DNA from: Arcuatula senhousia
Lineage: Eukaryota; Mollusca; Bivalvia; Mytilida; Mytilidae
Assembly (NCBI GenBank): GCA_963971305.1
Contig: OZ020308.1
Coordinates: forward strand, 35,245,275-35,309,274
DNA: 64,000 bases
Direction: 5' to 3'
How positions within the stretch are numbered: position 1 is the first letter of the stretch; the number at the start of each line of letters is the position of its first letter. A model generated the notes under the pieces. That model was not told the DNA's origin. It made no database searches and saw only the letters and a program-made list of their open reading frames with translations. A program made the translations under genes and the position numbers. Shown in pieces: positions 42,003 to 53,992 of the stretch.

Positions 42003-42765
42003 TTATACCCCCACTCGTAAGAGAGGGGGCTATATTGCAATCACCTTGTCCGTCCGTCTGTCCGTCCGTCTGTCCGTCTGTCCGTCCGGTTCAATTTCTC
42101 TGCTTCTACTGGATGGATTGGTTTCAAATTTGGTACACAGCTTCAGCATGATAAGTTATACTATGCCTACCCTTTCCAGGTCAGTCCATCATCTACTTCC
42201 TGTTTTCCAAGCCGACTTAGACTTTTTTAGGGGAAAAAAAATTTGAAATGCGAAATTTTTCGTAACAGATTTCTCGGCTTCTACTGGATGGATTGGTTTC
42301 AAATTTGGTACACAGCTTCAGCATGATGAGTTATACCGTGCCTCCTCTTTCCAGGTCAGTCCATCATCTACTTCCTGTTTTTCGAGCCAACTTATACTTT
42401 TAAGGGTAAAAAATTTGAAAAGTGAAATTTTTCGTAACAGATTTCTCGGCTTCTACTGGATGGATTGGTTTCAAATTTGGTACACAGCTTCAGCATGATT
42501 AGTTATACCGTGCCTCCTCTTTCCAGGTCAGTCCATCATCTACTTCCTGTTTTCCGAGCTGACTTAGACTTTTTATGGGTCAAAAATAGACAATTTTTCG
42601 TAACAGATTTTTCGGCTTCTAGAGAAGGGATTGATTTCAAATTTGGTATACAGCTTTAGCATGATGAGTTGTAACGTGCCTCCCCTTTCCAGGTCAGTCG
42701 GTCATCTACTTCCTGTTTTCTGAATGGCCGAGTGGGGGTATGCTTAGCACGACTTAGTGCAACCC
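42003..42765 (+). repeat. family Q tandem-core repeat
   Basis: The tatacccccactcgtaagag end and a cgtccgtctgtccgtccgtc tract are followed by four cores of about 165 bp (gattggtttcaaatttggta, agcttcagcatgat, gtccatcatctacttcctgt). The end is gagtgggggtatgcttagca. Noncoding. Confidence 0.8.
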
Positions 42766-43580
42766 CTTGTTTGTAATACATGTAGTAAGAGATATTATCG
42801 ATCAATACATACGTTAACAGACACTACAAGACCAGTAAAACAAAGAAACCAACAACTAAGAACATTAGAAAGACTATACACTCAAGGCAAAGAAGAGGAC
42901 CAGGACTCAACACATAGTTGAAGTAATGACCAGGTGCACTGGTGCTTATCATGAAACACCCTCCAAGTCGCTTATATGATGTCATGTCCGATGGTAGAAG
43001 ATTGGAAAACTAGGACAAAGTGTACATGTATGTCCTCATAGATATGGCAATCCGTTATACTTGTTGAAAAGTGATAGATTTATGGGAATTTTGCTTTATT
43101 TTATCATAACAAAATGTAGGCAATTCTTTATATGAAGCAATATTGTTCCAACACCACACAATTAAATATTGAATTCAAATAACAAATTTGAAATATTGTC
43201 TATTGTTTGTACTGTTTTCTGACACTATCGGCATTGGTAAGGAATCAATAACGGACTCAAAACTTTCCAAGCTGTAATCTGTCTTAACTTGCCATTTATA
43301 CAAACCTGAACATTCTTTCATATATTTCAAGCATAATACCTGGGTTTCCTGATTAATCACCAAAATCTGTTGAAAAATTAAAGAAAGATTATTAATGAAG
43401 CTTAAATAATTCTAAATTTAATACAATATTGTCGACTACATTTTTCAGAACTTGAAGCTTGTCTCTGATTTTCTAAATACAGCGACTTGGTAAAACTCAT
43501 CTGTTCCCAGCACCATAAAATCCATGTTGCCAAAATATAAAACCTGTTTGCCTTTTTCCTCTGTTAAAATCATCTTCAGG
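42766..43580. other. no feature seen
   Basis: AT-rich spacer. Confidence 0.5.
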
Positions 43581-43589
43581 TGCATGGCT

Positions 43590-43890
43590 CACATATTAAG
43601 GTTGCCGATGAGCTGCTCTCTCATCTTGGACTCTGACAATTCTTTCAGGAGCCGACGATTTTCTGAATGTAGGCGACGAAGCTCCTCCGCGTCTTTCTGG
43701 CTACTTTCGGACTGGCTGTCCTTCAGATTAGCCAATTTGACTCGTGGAGCCTTCCCATCTGGTCAATAGAATTACACAACCTTCTAAGAAGAGCCTCTAC
43801 CTCCGGCTGAGAATCAGGGTTATCAGGAAACTTAAGAGGTGTGTAATCTAATGAGGACGTCTGAGAAGATGATTCTACTAGTGTACCCGG
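43590..43890 (-). pseudogene. unrecognised coding remnant with coiled coil
   Basis: The minus strand encodes VESSSQTSSLDYTPLKFPDN and PEVEALLRRLCNSIDQMGRL. After a 1-nt shift, KLANLKDSQSESSQKDAEEL and RRLHSENRRLLKELSESKMR follow, with a stop at about 43590. The second part has coiled-coil heptads. Open frames, balanced composition and a single frameshift suggest a recently broken gene or ORF of a mobile element. No family recognised. Confidence 0.4.
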
Positions 43891-43921
43891 AAGGTAGCAA
43901 AGCTAGGAGAAGCCATTGTTC

Positions 43922-44409
43922 CCGTGCGGGGCCCGGGTGGCGAATAGGCCCGCAGCAGAGCCTAGCTTGTCGTAAGAGGCGACTAAGGGTCTTGGGATTC
44001 CGACGTCGGGTCGGTGCTCAGCCCACAGAGCGACCAAGTGTGTACCCTAGGTGGCTGAATAGGGTAGCCCTCGTCCGCGGGGGTTGTCAGGTCTATAATA
44101 CGGAAACCCTGACCGCCGACCATAGTGGGCCAACGTGTGTGGAGAGTGCCACGCTTCATGCACGTAAAAGACCCCTTTGTGGACCGCCCAGTAGTGCACC
44201 ACATAGGCTAAATTTTCCGACCCTACCCACCTCTCCCTTTTTTCCTGTGGTTCTTCAAAATTTACCGGTCCTTTGTTTCCCACCCCATCCCCATATTTCA
44301 TTTATCATCATCATTTCATGTTCATTTTATCATCCTTTTCATGTTCATCGCCTGTAAATAACCTATATAGCGTTGCACGGGCGTAAAACACCAACTCACT
44401 CACACTCAC
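43922..44409 (+). mobile_element. SINE family A, copy 7
   Basis: Full length, very close to the 6876 copy. A 14-bp duplication agaagccattgttc lies at 43908-43921 and 44410-44423. Confidence 0.92.
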
Positions 44410-44462
44410 AGAAGCCATTGTTCTGACAAGGGTTTTTCCCCCGAGATGCCATTCCCATGTAG

Positions 44463-44912
44463 ACTGGACGAAAAGGCCCGCTGCAGAGGCTAGCTTGTCG
44501 TAAGAGCGACTAAGGTTCTTGGGACTCTGAAGTCTGGTCAGTGCTCAGCCAACAGAGCGACCAAGTGTGTACCCCAGGTGGCTGAGTAGGGTGGCCCTCT
44601 TCCGCAGGGGTTGTCAGGTCTATAATACGGAACCCTGTCTGCTGACCATAGAAGGCCAACGATTGTGGAGAATGCCACGCTTCCTGCACGTAAAAGATCC
44701 CTTTTTGGACCGCAAAGTAGTGCACCACATATTCTTCGCTCTTACCCAAATCTCACTGTTCATGTGGTCCTTCAAAATTAACTGTTCCTTTGTTTCCCAT
44801 CCGACCCCCATATTTCATGTAACATCATCATCATTAAATTTTCATGTTGATTTTATCATCCTTTTCATGTTCATCGCCTGTGAATAACAACACCAACTCA
44901 CTCACTCACTGA
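44463..44912 (+). mobile_element. SINE family A, copy 8 (old)
   Basis: Diverged copy 50 bp after copy 7, from gacgaaaaggcccgctgcag to ccaactcactcactcact. The head is degraded and no duplication is clear. Confidence 0.8.
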
Positions 44913-46974
44913 ATTTTTTGCATTCTTATTCAGCAATTCTACAAACATTACTTCTTTAAACAAATAAAGTCTATATTTACCATATCATGAATTTTGTCAT
45001 ATGTTGATTTAAATAACGTTGCTTTCCACAGACCTTCAACAGTCTCTTCTTTATTGGGTCAACTAACAATTTATTCTTAAAGAGACTATTGTAGAGCTTA
45101 GAATAAAAAATCAGAAACAAAAGCGTTGTTTTTGATCGAATGATTGATCGATGGTTAGGGTTTGGGAACAACTGGGAGCTGAAGTGGAAGATCAATACCC
45201 TCGGCATCTCGAGATGTGTTAAGGGAAACTTCGTACACTATTTCATTTATATTGTTGTCCAGTGACATTTAAGATGCGTGTCTCATCGCTAACAATTTGC
45301 ATAAGCATGTCGGCAGAAAGGCTTGTATTGAAAACCGACTGTTGGTTTGCTTCAACCTCCATTAAGGTATCAACTGGTATTATCATTCATCGGACAAGTG
45401 ATCGTCAAAGCTTGGCTCTCTCTGTCAGGCTGAGAAACAATGGGTTTTGCATTTGGGCAGTTTAAAAAAATGGCAGTTTTTTTGGAAATATGCCAAAATT
45501 AAACCTAATAAAACCCCAATTTTCTTTTTCATTTCTGATTGTATATACATTCAAGTTTATAAATCTAGTTCGACTAAGCACATTAAACAAACATAATTTT
45601 TTAATGACATTTCTTTGTAAGCAAAGTGTCATAAAATTAAAATGCATGCAGAGTAATGTATATGATTGGCTATTTCAGTTGTATAACAAAGATGTGATAT
45701 TTTGTTTTTGTGTTTAATTAATAAGTTATGTATGATACTTCATTATGAGGTCATAAATTTAAAGTGTTATAGGGGAAATTGGTAAACAAAATAAATGTTA
45801 ATTTTTTGCCTTGGTTTTTATCAATATGATGTCTAAAAGGTTTTGCAGTGCTAGCAAAACCCAACAGTTTCCCCAAAAGTACTGGTATTCTTAGTTTATT
45901 GAGTAAGGAACACCATAGACAAAAAATTGTATGAATATGTTGCCTAGTCACAGAGAAAAAGAAGCTTAAAGTTAAGATATATTTTGCTTACATTTGTTGC
46001 ACTCCTGACAATTGTCTGTTACTTGAAACAGAACTGAATGCTGTCAGCAAATTCATTAACTTGCCCCAAAATTGTTCATGTTGATTGATTGATTGTTGTT
46101 TGCTTAATGTCCCGTCGGCGATATTTCAGCCATAATCGGGACATAAACAAGTTGTGATATATAACTAAAAATTCAGTATAAAACAGAGTCATATGAAGAA
46201 GCTTTTATATGAAATACAGCCTATTTTTGTTATTTTGTCAAAAAAATCTTTATCAAAAATCTTGTTTTGCACATTTTTAAGCAATAATCAATTATTTAGT
46301 GAAAGTACAAAAATTCATTGCAGCTTCCAAACTATGTATTTGTTTATGCTTTCATCAAAGGGAAACTAATTTTACACTTTATTTTCGAGAAATCAATCAT
46401 TTTTTAACCTGAAAGTACACAACCTTCAAAGCTCCCAATATGGTTAAAATGTTGCACTCCTGACCAAACTTTACAAAGGGTAAGAAAAAGCAAATAAAGT
46501 CAGATAATGTTTTGAAATGGAATTTTATTTAAATTTTAACAAATACAAATGATGTACATTCTTTCTAGTGTAATAGTTCTAACAAATTGAACTTTACAGC
46601 CTCTTAATCTTAGAAAATTGAAACCATAATATTATGAGAATGAAACTATCAGACAGGAGGATGTATAAGTACTCTTCAAAAACATTTTCCAGTTAGCAGT
46701 TACGATATCTGATCACAGTTTAATAGAACGGTCACATTGAAATCAGAATATATATGATTTTTTTTCAAATATAAAACATATTTTCATACAGCTCAATATA
46801 TTGCACTCCTGAAACTGAGTATTCATAGTAAAATACGAGTTAATGAATTCAAATAAAAGAGTATTTCTTGTTGCCTTATATCATAACCCTTTTAAGAACT
46901 TTCTTACATTCTTTCATTACAAAGCAGTAATAAATACTAATGAGAAAAATGTTATTTGAAAAGATGTTCCATTA
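44913..46974. other. AT-rich stretch without genes
   Basis: No coding signal. The 11-mer tgcactcctga occurs at about 46000, 46453 and 46803. Confidence 0.5.
46082..46165 (-). repeat. SINE 3' fragment with (GATT)n
   Basis: ttgattgattgattgttgtt then tgtcccgtcggcgatatttc and ataatcgggacataaac; inverted relative of 18128-18235. Confidence 0.6.
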
Positions 46975-47810
46975 AGGACCATTGCGATCCACCAATTCTC
47001 CGGTATGACTGATTCGTATTTGTCATTTTCTCTGGACTATGAGATTGATCATATAAGTTCGGTAGTTTTGTAATTACCTTTATTTCCGGATTTGACTCAC
47101 TGAATTGACTGTTGGCAAAGCGACGGGTTTGCTATAGCAAGCAGCAGTTCTTCCGGAGCACCTGAGTTCTCTCTCGTTTCGACTAGAGTTCACATTGTTG
47201 ATTGACATTCAGATATTTTGTGTTCTCATGTTTTACATGTTGTCTGGTCCCGTGCGGGGCCCGGGAGGCGAATAGGCCCGCAGCAGCTCTAAGCTTGTGT
47301 GCCCAGAAAGCGACTGGGATGTGTGCCCCAGGTGGTTGAATGGGGCAGCCCTGACATCGAGAGATGCGGGGTCGTCAGGCGATAATGCGGAAAACCTGAC
47401 CGCAAACCATAGTGGTGCACCGTGTTGGGAAAAATGTCACGTTCCTCGCACGTTAAAAAACCCTGCTGCAGGTCTCGGTAAGAGTAGGACCCGTAGGATC
47501 CCCATGCAGGAGGCAAAATTTCCCGTCCCTACCCATCACTCCTTTTTCCAGTGGCAGTCAAAACTCTCCTACCCGATTGGCCTTGTGTCCCCATTTCCTC
47601 CACTTCATCATCATTTCATGTTCATTGTATCAACACTTTCATATTCATCTCCCGGATATAGCCGAAATCGCGCTGCTTGGCAGTAAAGCAATAACTAACT
47701 AACTAACTAACATGTTGTCTGATTTTGTCCCGGTGTTGTTGTTGTGCACTGTTTCGGACTTGTGACATTCGGATAACCTATTGGTACCTCTGCTTTCTTT
47801 AGTAGTTTTG
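46975..47810 (+). repeat. repeat R, copy 3, split by SINE B
   Basis: ggaccattgcgatccaccaa through aattacctttatttccgg, then the 40786-type block, continuing after the SINE with tgattttgtcccggtgttgt and ttggtacctctgc. Confidence 0.65.
47247..47709 (+). mobile_element. SINE family B, copy 5
   Basis: A 12-bp duplication acatgttgtctg lies at 47235-47246 and 47710-47721. About 50 bp are missing after aagcttgt, joining it to gtgcccagaaagcg. Confidence 0.9.
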
Positions 47811-47935
47811 TCCGTGTTGTTACAGGAAATGGTAGATCAAATACATTGTGTTAGCAGAATAAGTTGTAATTGTTCTTCGCAGGGAAAAGTAGCACTACAC
47901 AGACGAAAGCTATTCTTTTGAGGAGCCTAGGATGT

Positions 47936-48348
47936 AGCTACAATAATGTAGATCCTCTGACATATTTAATTGGGTGGAGCTTTATTTTCTATGTTATTTG
48001 TATGATTAATATGCTCAATGATGGGCGCTGTGATTAGCTAAATAAAATTGTATCTTGTATCTTTCGATCGTGAACATTTTATAGTACACATACCTAAACG
48101 GTTATAAAACGGCGTAATTTGCTGTATATGCACATTATTGCAGCTAGCATATTTCAAGGAGTTACACTCATCAGCAGCATTTGAATCAGAACATTGGAAG
48201 GTCAAGACCAAAAGAATTTTAACAACGAAAAGTTCTCAAAAGGAGTTCGAACAGGGAAGCCAAATTGAGCACCGAGGATGACCATTAGCAAAAATATAGA
48301 TATTGATTAAGCAATCAAAGATGTCTAAGGAGCTACATTATTGTAGCT
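47936..48348. mobile_element. MITE with about 28-bp terminal inverted repeats
   Basis: The left end agctacaataatgtag.tcct and right end complement agctacaataatgtagctcc agree over about 28 bp with three to four mismatches. 413 bp, no ORF. Ends match the fold-back at 2245-2341. Confidence 0.65.
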
Positions 48349-48439
48349 TCAATAGCTACAGCTGAATAAACGCAGCTTTTTCATAAAGAATGGAAAACGC
48401 AGGTACAAATATCTAGTAGTCGACTATACCAAGACTTAC

Positions 48440-48650
48440 TTTGTCATCAATGAGTATGAAAAAGAAAAAATTTACAGAAGACCAAATAATCGACATGCTC
48501 AACTTTCTTATTTGTTCAGTTTGGTGGACGTGTTTTTCAGCAAACAATAGGGATTCCAATGGGCACTAATTGTGTACCTTTGCTTGCTGATTTGTTTCTT
48601 CATTCATATGAAGCAGACTTCTTACAATCTCTTTTAGACGAAAAAAAGAC
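48440..48650 (+). pseudogene. RT fragment (GIPMGTN motif)
   Basis: One frame gives FGGRVFQQTIGIPMGTNCVP and LLADLFLHSYEADFLQSLL, the RT segment with the conserved PMG turn that precedes the catalytic YxDD motif. Preceding codons (FTEDQIIDMLNFLI) belong to it after a small deletion. It matches in style the lineage of the remnant at 53278, but the YLDD part is absent. Lineage uncertain, possibly Penelope-like. Confidence 0.7.
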
Positions 48651-48969
48651 AAAAAAAAATCACTTATTGGTAATGAACATTATTGAAAAATGTCATAGCA
48701 ATCAGTCAACCAGAACTTAAGTTATTACGGAAAACTAATAAAAGTTTCATTTATTAGTACCTTTTAGCCCCTAATTTCAAAACATAAAAAGAAGGGACAC
48801 TCAAAATCATCCCAATCTTTCCTTTTTTTGCAAGTTACATTACTGTAATGTTTCTTAGTTTTTGTTCTGGTTATCATGAAAACAATTTAAAAAGTCGCTT
48901 TTAAGGCCCCTTTAGGACCCCTAATTTCTAAACATAATGATAAAATGATCCCAAAAGGGGAGGTGCACA

Positions 48970-49135
48970 TCTTCAATATATATGTAACCACTGTGTAAAA
49001 TTTCAGACAGATCTAGTGTTTGGTTTTTTAGATTCAGATTACACAGGACATGCACCCCTATAGCGCGACGGACGGACGGACGGAGTGACTTTACTCCTAG
49101 ACCTGCTTTTGCCTTCGGCGACGCAGGTAAAAAAG
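48970..49135 (+). repeat. tail of a tandem-core type repeat
   Basis: catgcacccctatagcgcga, (cgga)n and tttgccttcggcgacgcagg; same style as the gtccgtccgt families. Confidence 0.45.
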
Positions 49136-49494
49136 AAGCAGCTCATATGGCATATATGATTAGACATTATGTAATGGAAATGATATGTCCCGGGTATATT
49201 CTAATAAGGAAGTAATAGAATGTTGCCACTTATGTCAGAATAAATTTATTATTTCTTGTATGTATTCCTTATTTTGTCTCGTCTTATGGACATTTAAGAT
49301 TGGTTCTCTAAGTTCGGTAATTTTGTTATTACCTTTTTTTGCTAAGTCGATTTATTCTTTTCACTTTGGTGTAGCCGTGGCCTTGTTTTTTTTTCGGCGA
49401 GAGAGTTGTTTGAGGACTTAAACTGTTTTTTCTTTTCTTTTTCGATTTTGCCAATTTGTATCCATAGTTTTCATAAGTTCTCATTTTTGTTTTA

Positions 49495-50715
49495 ATTTCA
49501 GATAGTGTTTGACGGTGGAGCCTTCAGCAATTGGAACATCAAGTTTTTCGCACAGTGTCAGTAATGATTATCCTGGACCCAGATTCACACTATGAACAAC
49601 TGAGTGAACTCTTCCTTCATAGTTTTTGCTATATGTAACATTCTTAGGCAAGGAACGTCTTAAGCACTGATTAAATCTTCAACTTTTTGTGTACTATTCA
49701 AGTTCAACCTTGGTTTTTTTTTCAAAGCGTTGTGTTATATTTTCAGATATGTTGTCTATGTTTATTTCTTAATCTTAAACTTTCTATTTAAAAAAATCAC
49801 TCTTTAAAAGCCAGAATTTATCTTTACCTTTACAAACAAAAGAATAGTATTTGCACAATTAATGGTTAACCATATAACAAAGGGATATGGCATCACACAT
49901 GTATGATAATTTACTCTGGAAATATTTCCCCCAAACTGTTCAATGGTATGTTTAAATTCTGCTAGATCCAATGCAAATAGATTACAAAAACCTTCCCCAT
50001 CTTTTTTAGTTTTTTCCTGGCACCATATTTAGTATTTTGACATTTTTCTTTATATTCTTCCGATGATTGTTCAAAAGATGTCGTGTGTCAATGAAGTGCT
50101 TTGGTTCAGTATCTTGGTACAAATCTTCAGCAGCTTTAAAAGGAGAACTGCCGGGTCAGTTGTTAAGTGTCTGGCTTCGATACCGTCCGATTTTAAATCT
50201 GTGAGGGCCTCTTTGGCCCAAGATTATTCATCGCCCATTGTCTTTTTAAAAGCCAAATTTGCACTGCATTAATCATTGCATTTTTTTTCTTGGCATCAAT
50301 TAGATGTACCGAGCACAATTTATTTTTTGCCACCACTGCTATTATGTTTCATTTTCAGCTATGGTGTATACTGCTTGAGTGACTGGCTGGTATGGTGTTC
50401 GATCTTTGCCAGAGTAACTAGGATTGTTGTATGCGGCATCACTTTGTAGGCTAACTGATCCTGGGCAGTCTGAACCACGTAATTTTTAAATTTTGATAGG
50501 GTTCCTCCTTCTGTCCTTCATTATTTTAACATTAATTTCCTTAACCTTTTGCATCACAGCATTGGTCGTTTTTTGCAGACCTTTTGTCGAAGGCGCCACA
50601 GAATTAGTTCCTAGCAGAATAAGTTGAAATGGGTGATTGACTTAGGGCTGTTTGAGCACCTATGTTCATTTTGGCAGCTTTTCGACCACGTTTGGAAGTT
50701 GGCAGTTCTTCATAC
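49495..50715 (-). pseudogene. Mutator-like transposase, decayed
   Basis: The minus strand, across several frames, gives in order KRGRKAAKMNIGAQTALSQS; SVAPSTKGLQKTTNAVMQKV; LRGSDCPGSVSLQSDAAYNN; YSGKDRTPYQPVTQAVYTIA; SWAKEALTDLKSDGIEARHL with TTDP; FKAAEDLYQDTEPKHFIDTR with HLLNNHRKNIKK; a C-Y-x2-NH-x2-C-x3-SFVC cluster; and LRRSLPKNVTYSKNYEGRVH with SVVHSVNLGPG and LCEKLDVPIAEGS. Block order and residues agree with the Mutator-like transposase domain widespread in marine invertebrates (recognised from memory). I count at least five frameshifts and three stops. No start, terminal repeats or target duplication were found, so it is a fossil. Confidence 0.7.
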
Positions 50716-51081
50716 AATTTAAGGATGCTCGCTGGTCCGTTTTTGAGATTTCTGTCAGATTTTCGGAATCCTCTGGATTTAACATTAAAATAAGTATATA
50801 TTTTATGCCCAGTAACCCCCTTTTTTATCTTTATTATAGGGTTTATTGGGTCACTAAGAGCTACTTCACAAAGTTATATAAATTCCCTGTTATTTTTTCT
50901 TGGGTTTTCACAAAGCAAGTCTAATGCTAAACCTATGAAAAAGTCAGGGAAAGCCTTTTCCCGCCAAATTCTGAACGCTTATTATCTCGAAACCTATAAA
51001 TTTGTTAAGCTTTTTTTGTAACTCTACCAATTGTTTATTCATCAAACACATAAATTTAGATACTTTGTTATTTTCAAACTG

Positions 51082-51593
51082 GTCCCGTGCGGGGCCCGGG
51101 AGACGAATAGGCCCGTAGCAGCACTAAGCTTGTCGGTAAAAGTCCACTAAAGAGCGCTCAGAAACCTGACATCGGGGTCAGGCCGCTTTGCCCACAACGC
51201 GAATGGGATGTGTGCCCCAGGTGGTTGAATGGGGCAGCCCTGACATCTCGAGATGCGGGGTCGTCAGGCGATAATGCGGAAAACCCTGACCGCAAACCAT
51301 AGTGGTGCACCGTGTTGGGAAAAATGTCACGTTCCTCGCACGTTAAAGAACCCTGCTGCAGGTCTCGGTAAGAGTAGGACCCGTAGGATCCCCATGCAGG
51401 AGGCTAAATTTTCCGTCCCTACCCATCACTCCCTTTTCCAGTGGCAGTCAAAACTCTCCTACCGCATTGGCCTTGTGTCCCCATTTCCCCCACTTCATCA
51501 TCATTTCATGTTCATTGCATCATCACTTTCATGTTCATCTCCCGGATATAGCCGAAATCGTGCTGCTTGGGAGTAAAGCAATAACTAACTAAC
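51082..51593 (+). mobile_element. SINE family B, copy 6
   Basis: Full length with a 13-bp duplication tattttcaaactg (51069-51081 and 51594-51606). Confidence 0.92.
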
Positions 51594-51913
51594 TATTTTC
51601 AAACTGACAAGCGAACATCCTTAAATCTCTTCGATTCATAGGGACACGAATCACACTTGGCTACCTCGCTGTTACCAAGACCATCCTATTCTAAAAATCT
51701 ATTACATATTGGGTTCAGAGTAGAATGCTCTTGTAACACAGAATTCCACTACCATTTTGTTCAGTCCTAGGATAAAAAGGGGGATAAAACCTTACTTTTT
51801 GTTCCACTAATTTAGCATTTTAATATTTTGAAAAATGAAGTTAGAATTATCTCCCCTTAAATACAATGTTTTTTAAAAATTGTTTTGAAGGATAATTTGG
51901 CAATTCAATATGT

Positions 51914-51985
51914 TAGTAAGTTAGTTATTGCTTTACTCTTCGACTATATCCGGAAGATGAACATGAAAGTGGTGATAAAAAAGGT
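51914..51985 (-). repeat. SINE family B 3' fragment
   Basis: ttagttattgctttactctt, tatccggaagatgaacatga and aagtggtgata are the inverted last about 70 bp of family B. Confidence 0.7.
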
Positions 51986-51989
51986 AATT

Positions 51990-53277
51990 AAAATAAATAA
52001 ACATCTGTACTTTACTTAGTTATGTCCATTCGTATGGTTTTGGTGCACTTATTCCCACAAAAAATTGCAACATGTGTATGAGTAAGCAGTATATAAGGAT
52101 GTTTTCTAATTTCTGAAAATATTGCAATTAATACAAGGCTTTATTTGTAAAACTTGTATAAAAGACCTTAATATTACTGTATATGATGAAAAATACCCTA
52201 CCTTTGCCTCTCAGTGTTAGAAATCTTAGATTGTTTCTTTCAAGATACACTGGATTTAGGACGTAGTAGAATAGCAGGTTTACTCGTTTGCACGGACTCC
52301 TCTATATCTTCCTTATACTGCACAATTGTACAAGATCGGTCATCTTACAGGTAAGTCTAACGTCTAATATTTGTTTCTTGTCCTTTTCAGATGGTTGAAC
52401 ACATTTTCTCTTTTTATTATGAGGTACATTTCCAACTTTGAAACCAGGATTATTTCCCTATTTGAATTTTGTTATAGTTTATAGCACTTGTTAAGGTCAA
52501 AATGATCTTGGGTACTTGATTGGTTATTTTAATTTGTTTCTAGTGTTGAGAGTGGATTTAGATATTCAAAATCTCATGTAAAACAAGGTCACCAATAAAA
52601 ATCTCTTAACAACACAGATGGATAAGGGGATGTTACAATGCCAATTCCCAACATCAGAAGTGTCTTAAATTGATTCCATTTTCAACCTTGCAGTACTCAC
52701 ATTCTTGACCAATAAATGAAAATTTATAAATAATTTTGGTTAATGATAAGAATATATACAGCTAGAATCATGTTAGTTTGTTTCAACTATATGGATATAT
52801 AAAAACAATCCTAATCAAACATTTTTTACACAACATGAAGAAATAACGTCAAAATGACAGTGAAATCGAAGATCCTTTGCTATTATATACACAAGAGTTA
52901 TACACTGAAGTGTGTTTTGTTTGTTGGCACTATTAGGAATACACATCCCTATACATTCATAATTAAAAACTAAAATTGCAAAAGTATCACTGAAAAATAT
53001 CAAATCATTCAAGTGCTTATTCAAGGACAACCAATAATTTTGACGGTTTCTAAAATTTATCAAATAACTGGGTTAATCTTAACATATTAACAATGTAAAC
53101 ATCATGCTGTGAATGTTTCAAGAACCTGGACTGAACATTATTTTCTTCCTGTTTTACTTTCTTCAGCTGCATCCCATCCTTTACACGACAGTTTCCTCCT
53201 TTGCAATCATGAATGGTTTGCAGTACATATTGCAAAGAAGAAAGAGAAGAAGATGACATTGTTATGAATCCCAATTT
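51990..53277. other. no feature seen
   Basis: AT-rich; no coding motif on either strand. Confidence 0.5.
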
Positions 53278-53992
53278 ATGGCAAAACTTCAAAAAGACCC
53301 CAACAGACAACATCTCATTGAAACTTTTAATTATACATACAGATATTTAGACGACATTCTTTCACTAAACAATCCGACATTTTCTAATTTTATTACGGAA
53401 ATTTATCCCAAGGAATTAACTTTGAATAAATCTAACCTTACTGGTGATAAATGCCCATTTTTAGATCTAGATTTAAGTATAATCAATGGAAAATTACACA
53501 CTAAAATATATGAAAAACGGGATGACTTTTCATTTCCCATTGTGAATTTTCCTTTTCTAGAGGGAGATGTACCACTTGCTCCGTCTTACGGAGTATATAT
53601 TTCACAGTTGGTAAGATATGCTCGGATCTGCAGTGGTGTGTCTGATTTTAATGATAAAAACCAGTGTATTACAAAAAAAATTACTAAAACAAGGATATCG
53701 TTACCACAAATTAGTGAAGTCGTTTACTAAGTTTTATCATAAATATCTATACCTTATTGGAAAATTTAACTGTACACGACGACTTTTGATTGTAAAGGGA
53801 ATATCCCATCCAGATTTCTACGGTAATGTTGTTTATAGAGCAAATAAATTCAAAAACAATCCGTTGGGAATGCAAAATTGGCTTAAAACTTTATTAAATA
53901 AAGGTTATGAAATGGATATTTTAGTAAAATCTTTGAATTTAGTCTTCTTTGGTAAAAATATTGATAATTTGATACTTACTTTAAAATGTTAA
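53278..53992 (+). pseudogene. RT remnant (YLDD), frameshifted
   Basis: Frame 1 (53278-53730) carries LIETFNYTYRYLDDILSLNN (catalytic Asp pair), IYPKELTLNKSN, CPFLDLDLSIINGKLHTKIY, KRDDFSFPIVNFPFLEGDVP and SYGVYISQLVRYARICSGVS. At the A8 run near 53673-53680 the sense moves to a second frame ending at 53992 with KLLKQGYRYHKLVKSFTKFY, GISHPDFYGNVVYRANKF. The 5' half of RT (palm A and PMG motifs) is missing. Lineage uncertain; possibly Penelope-like. Confidence 0.8.
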
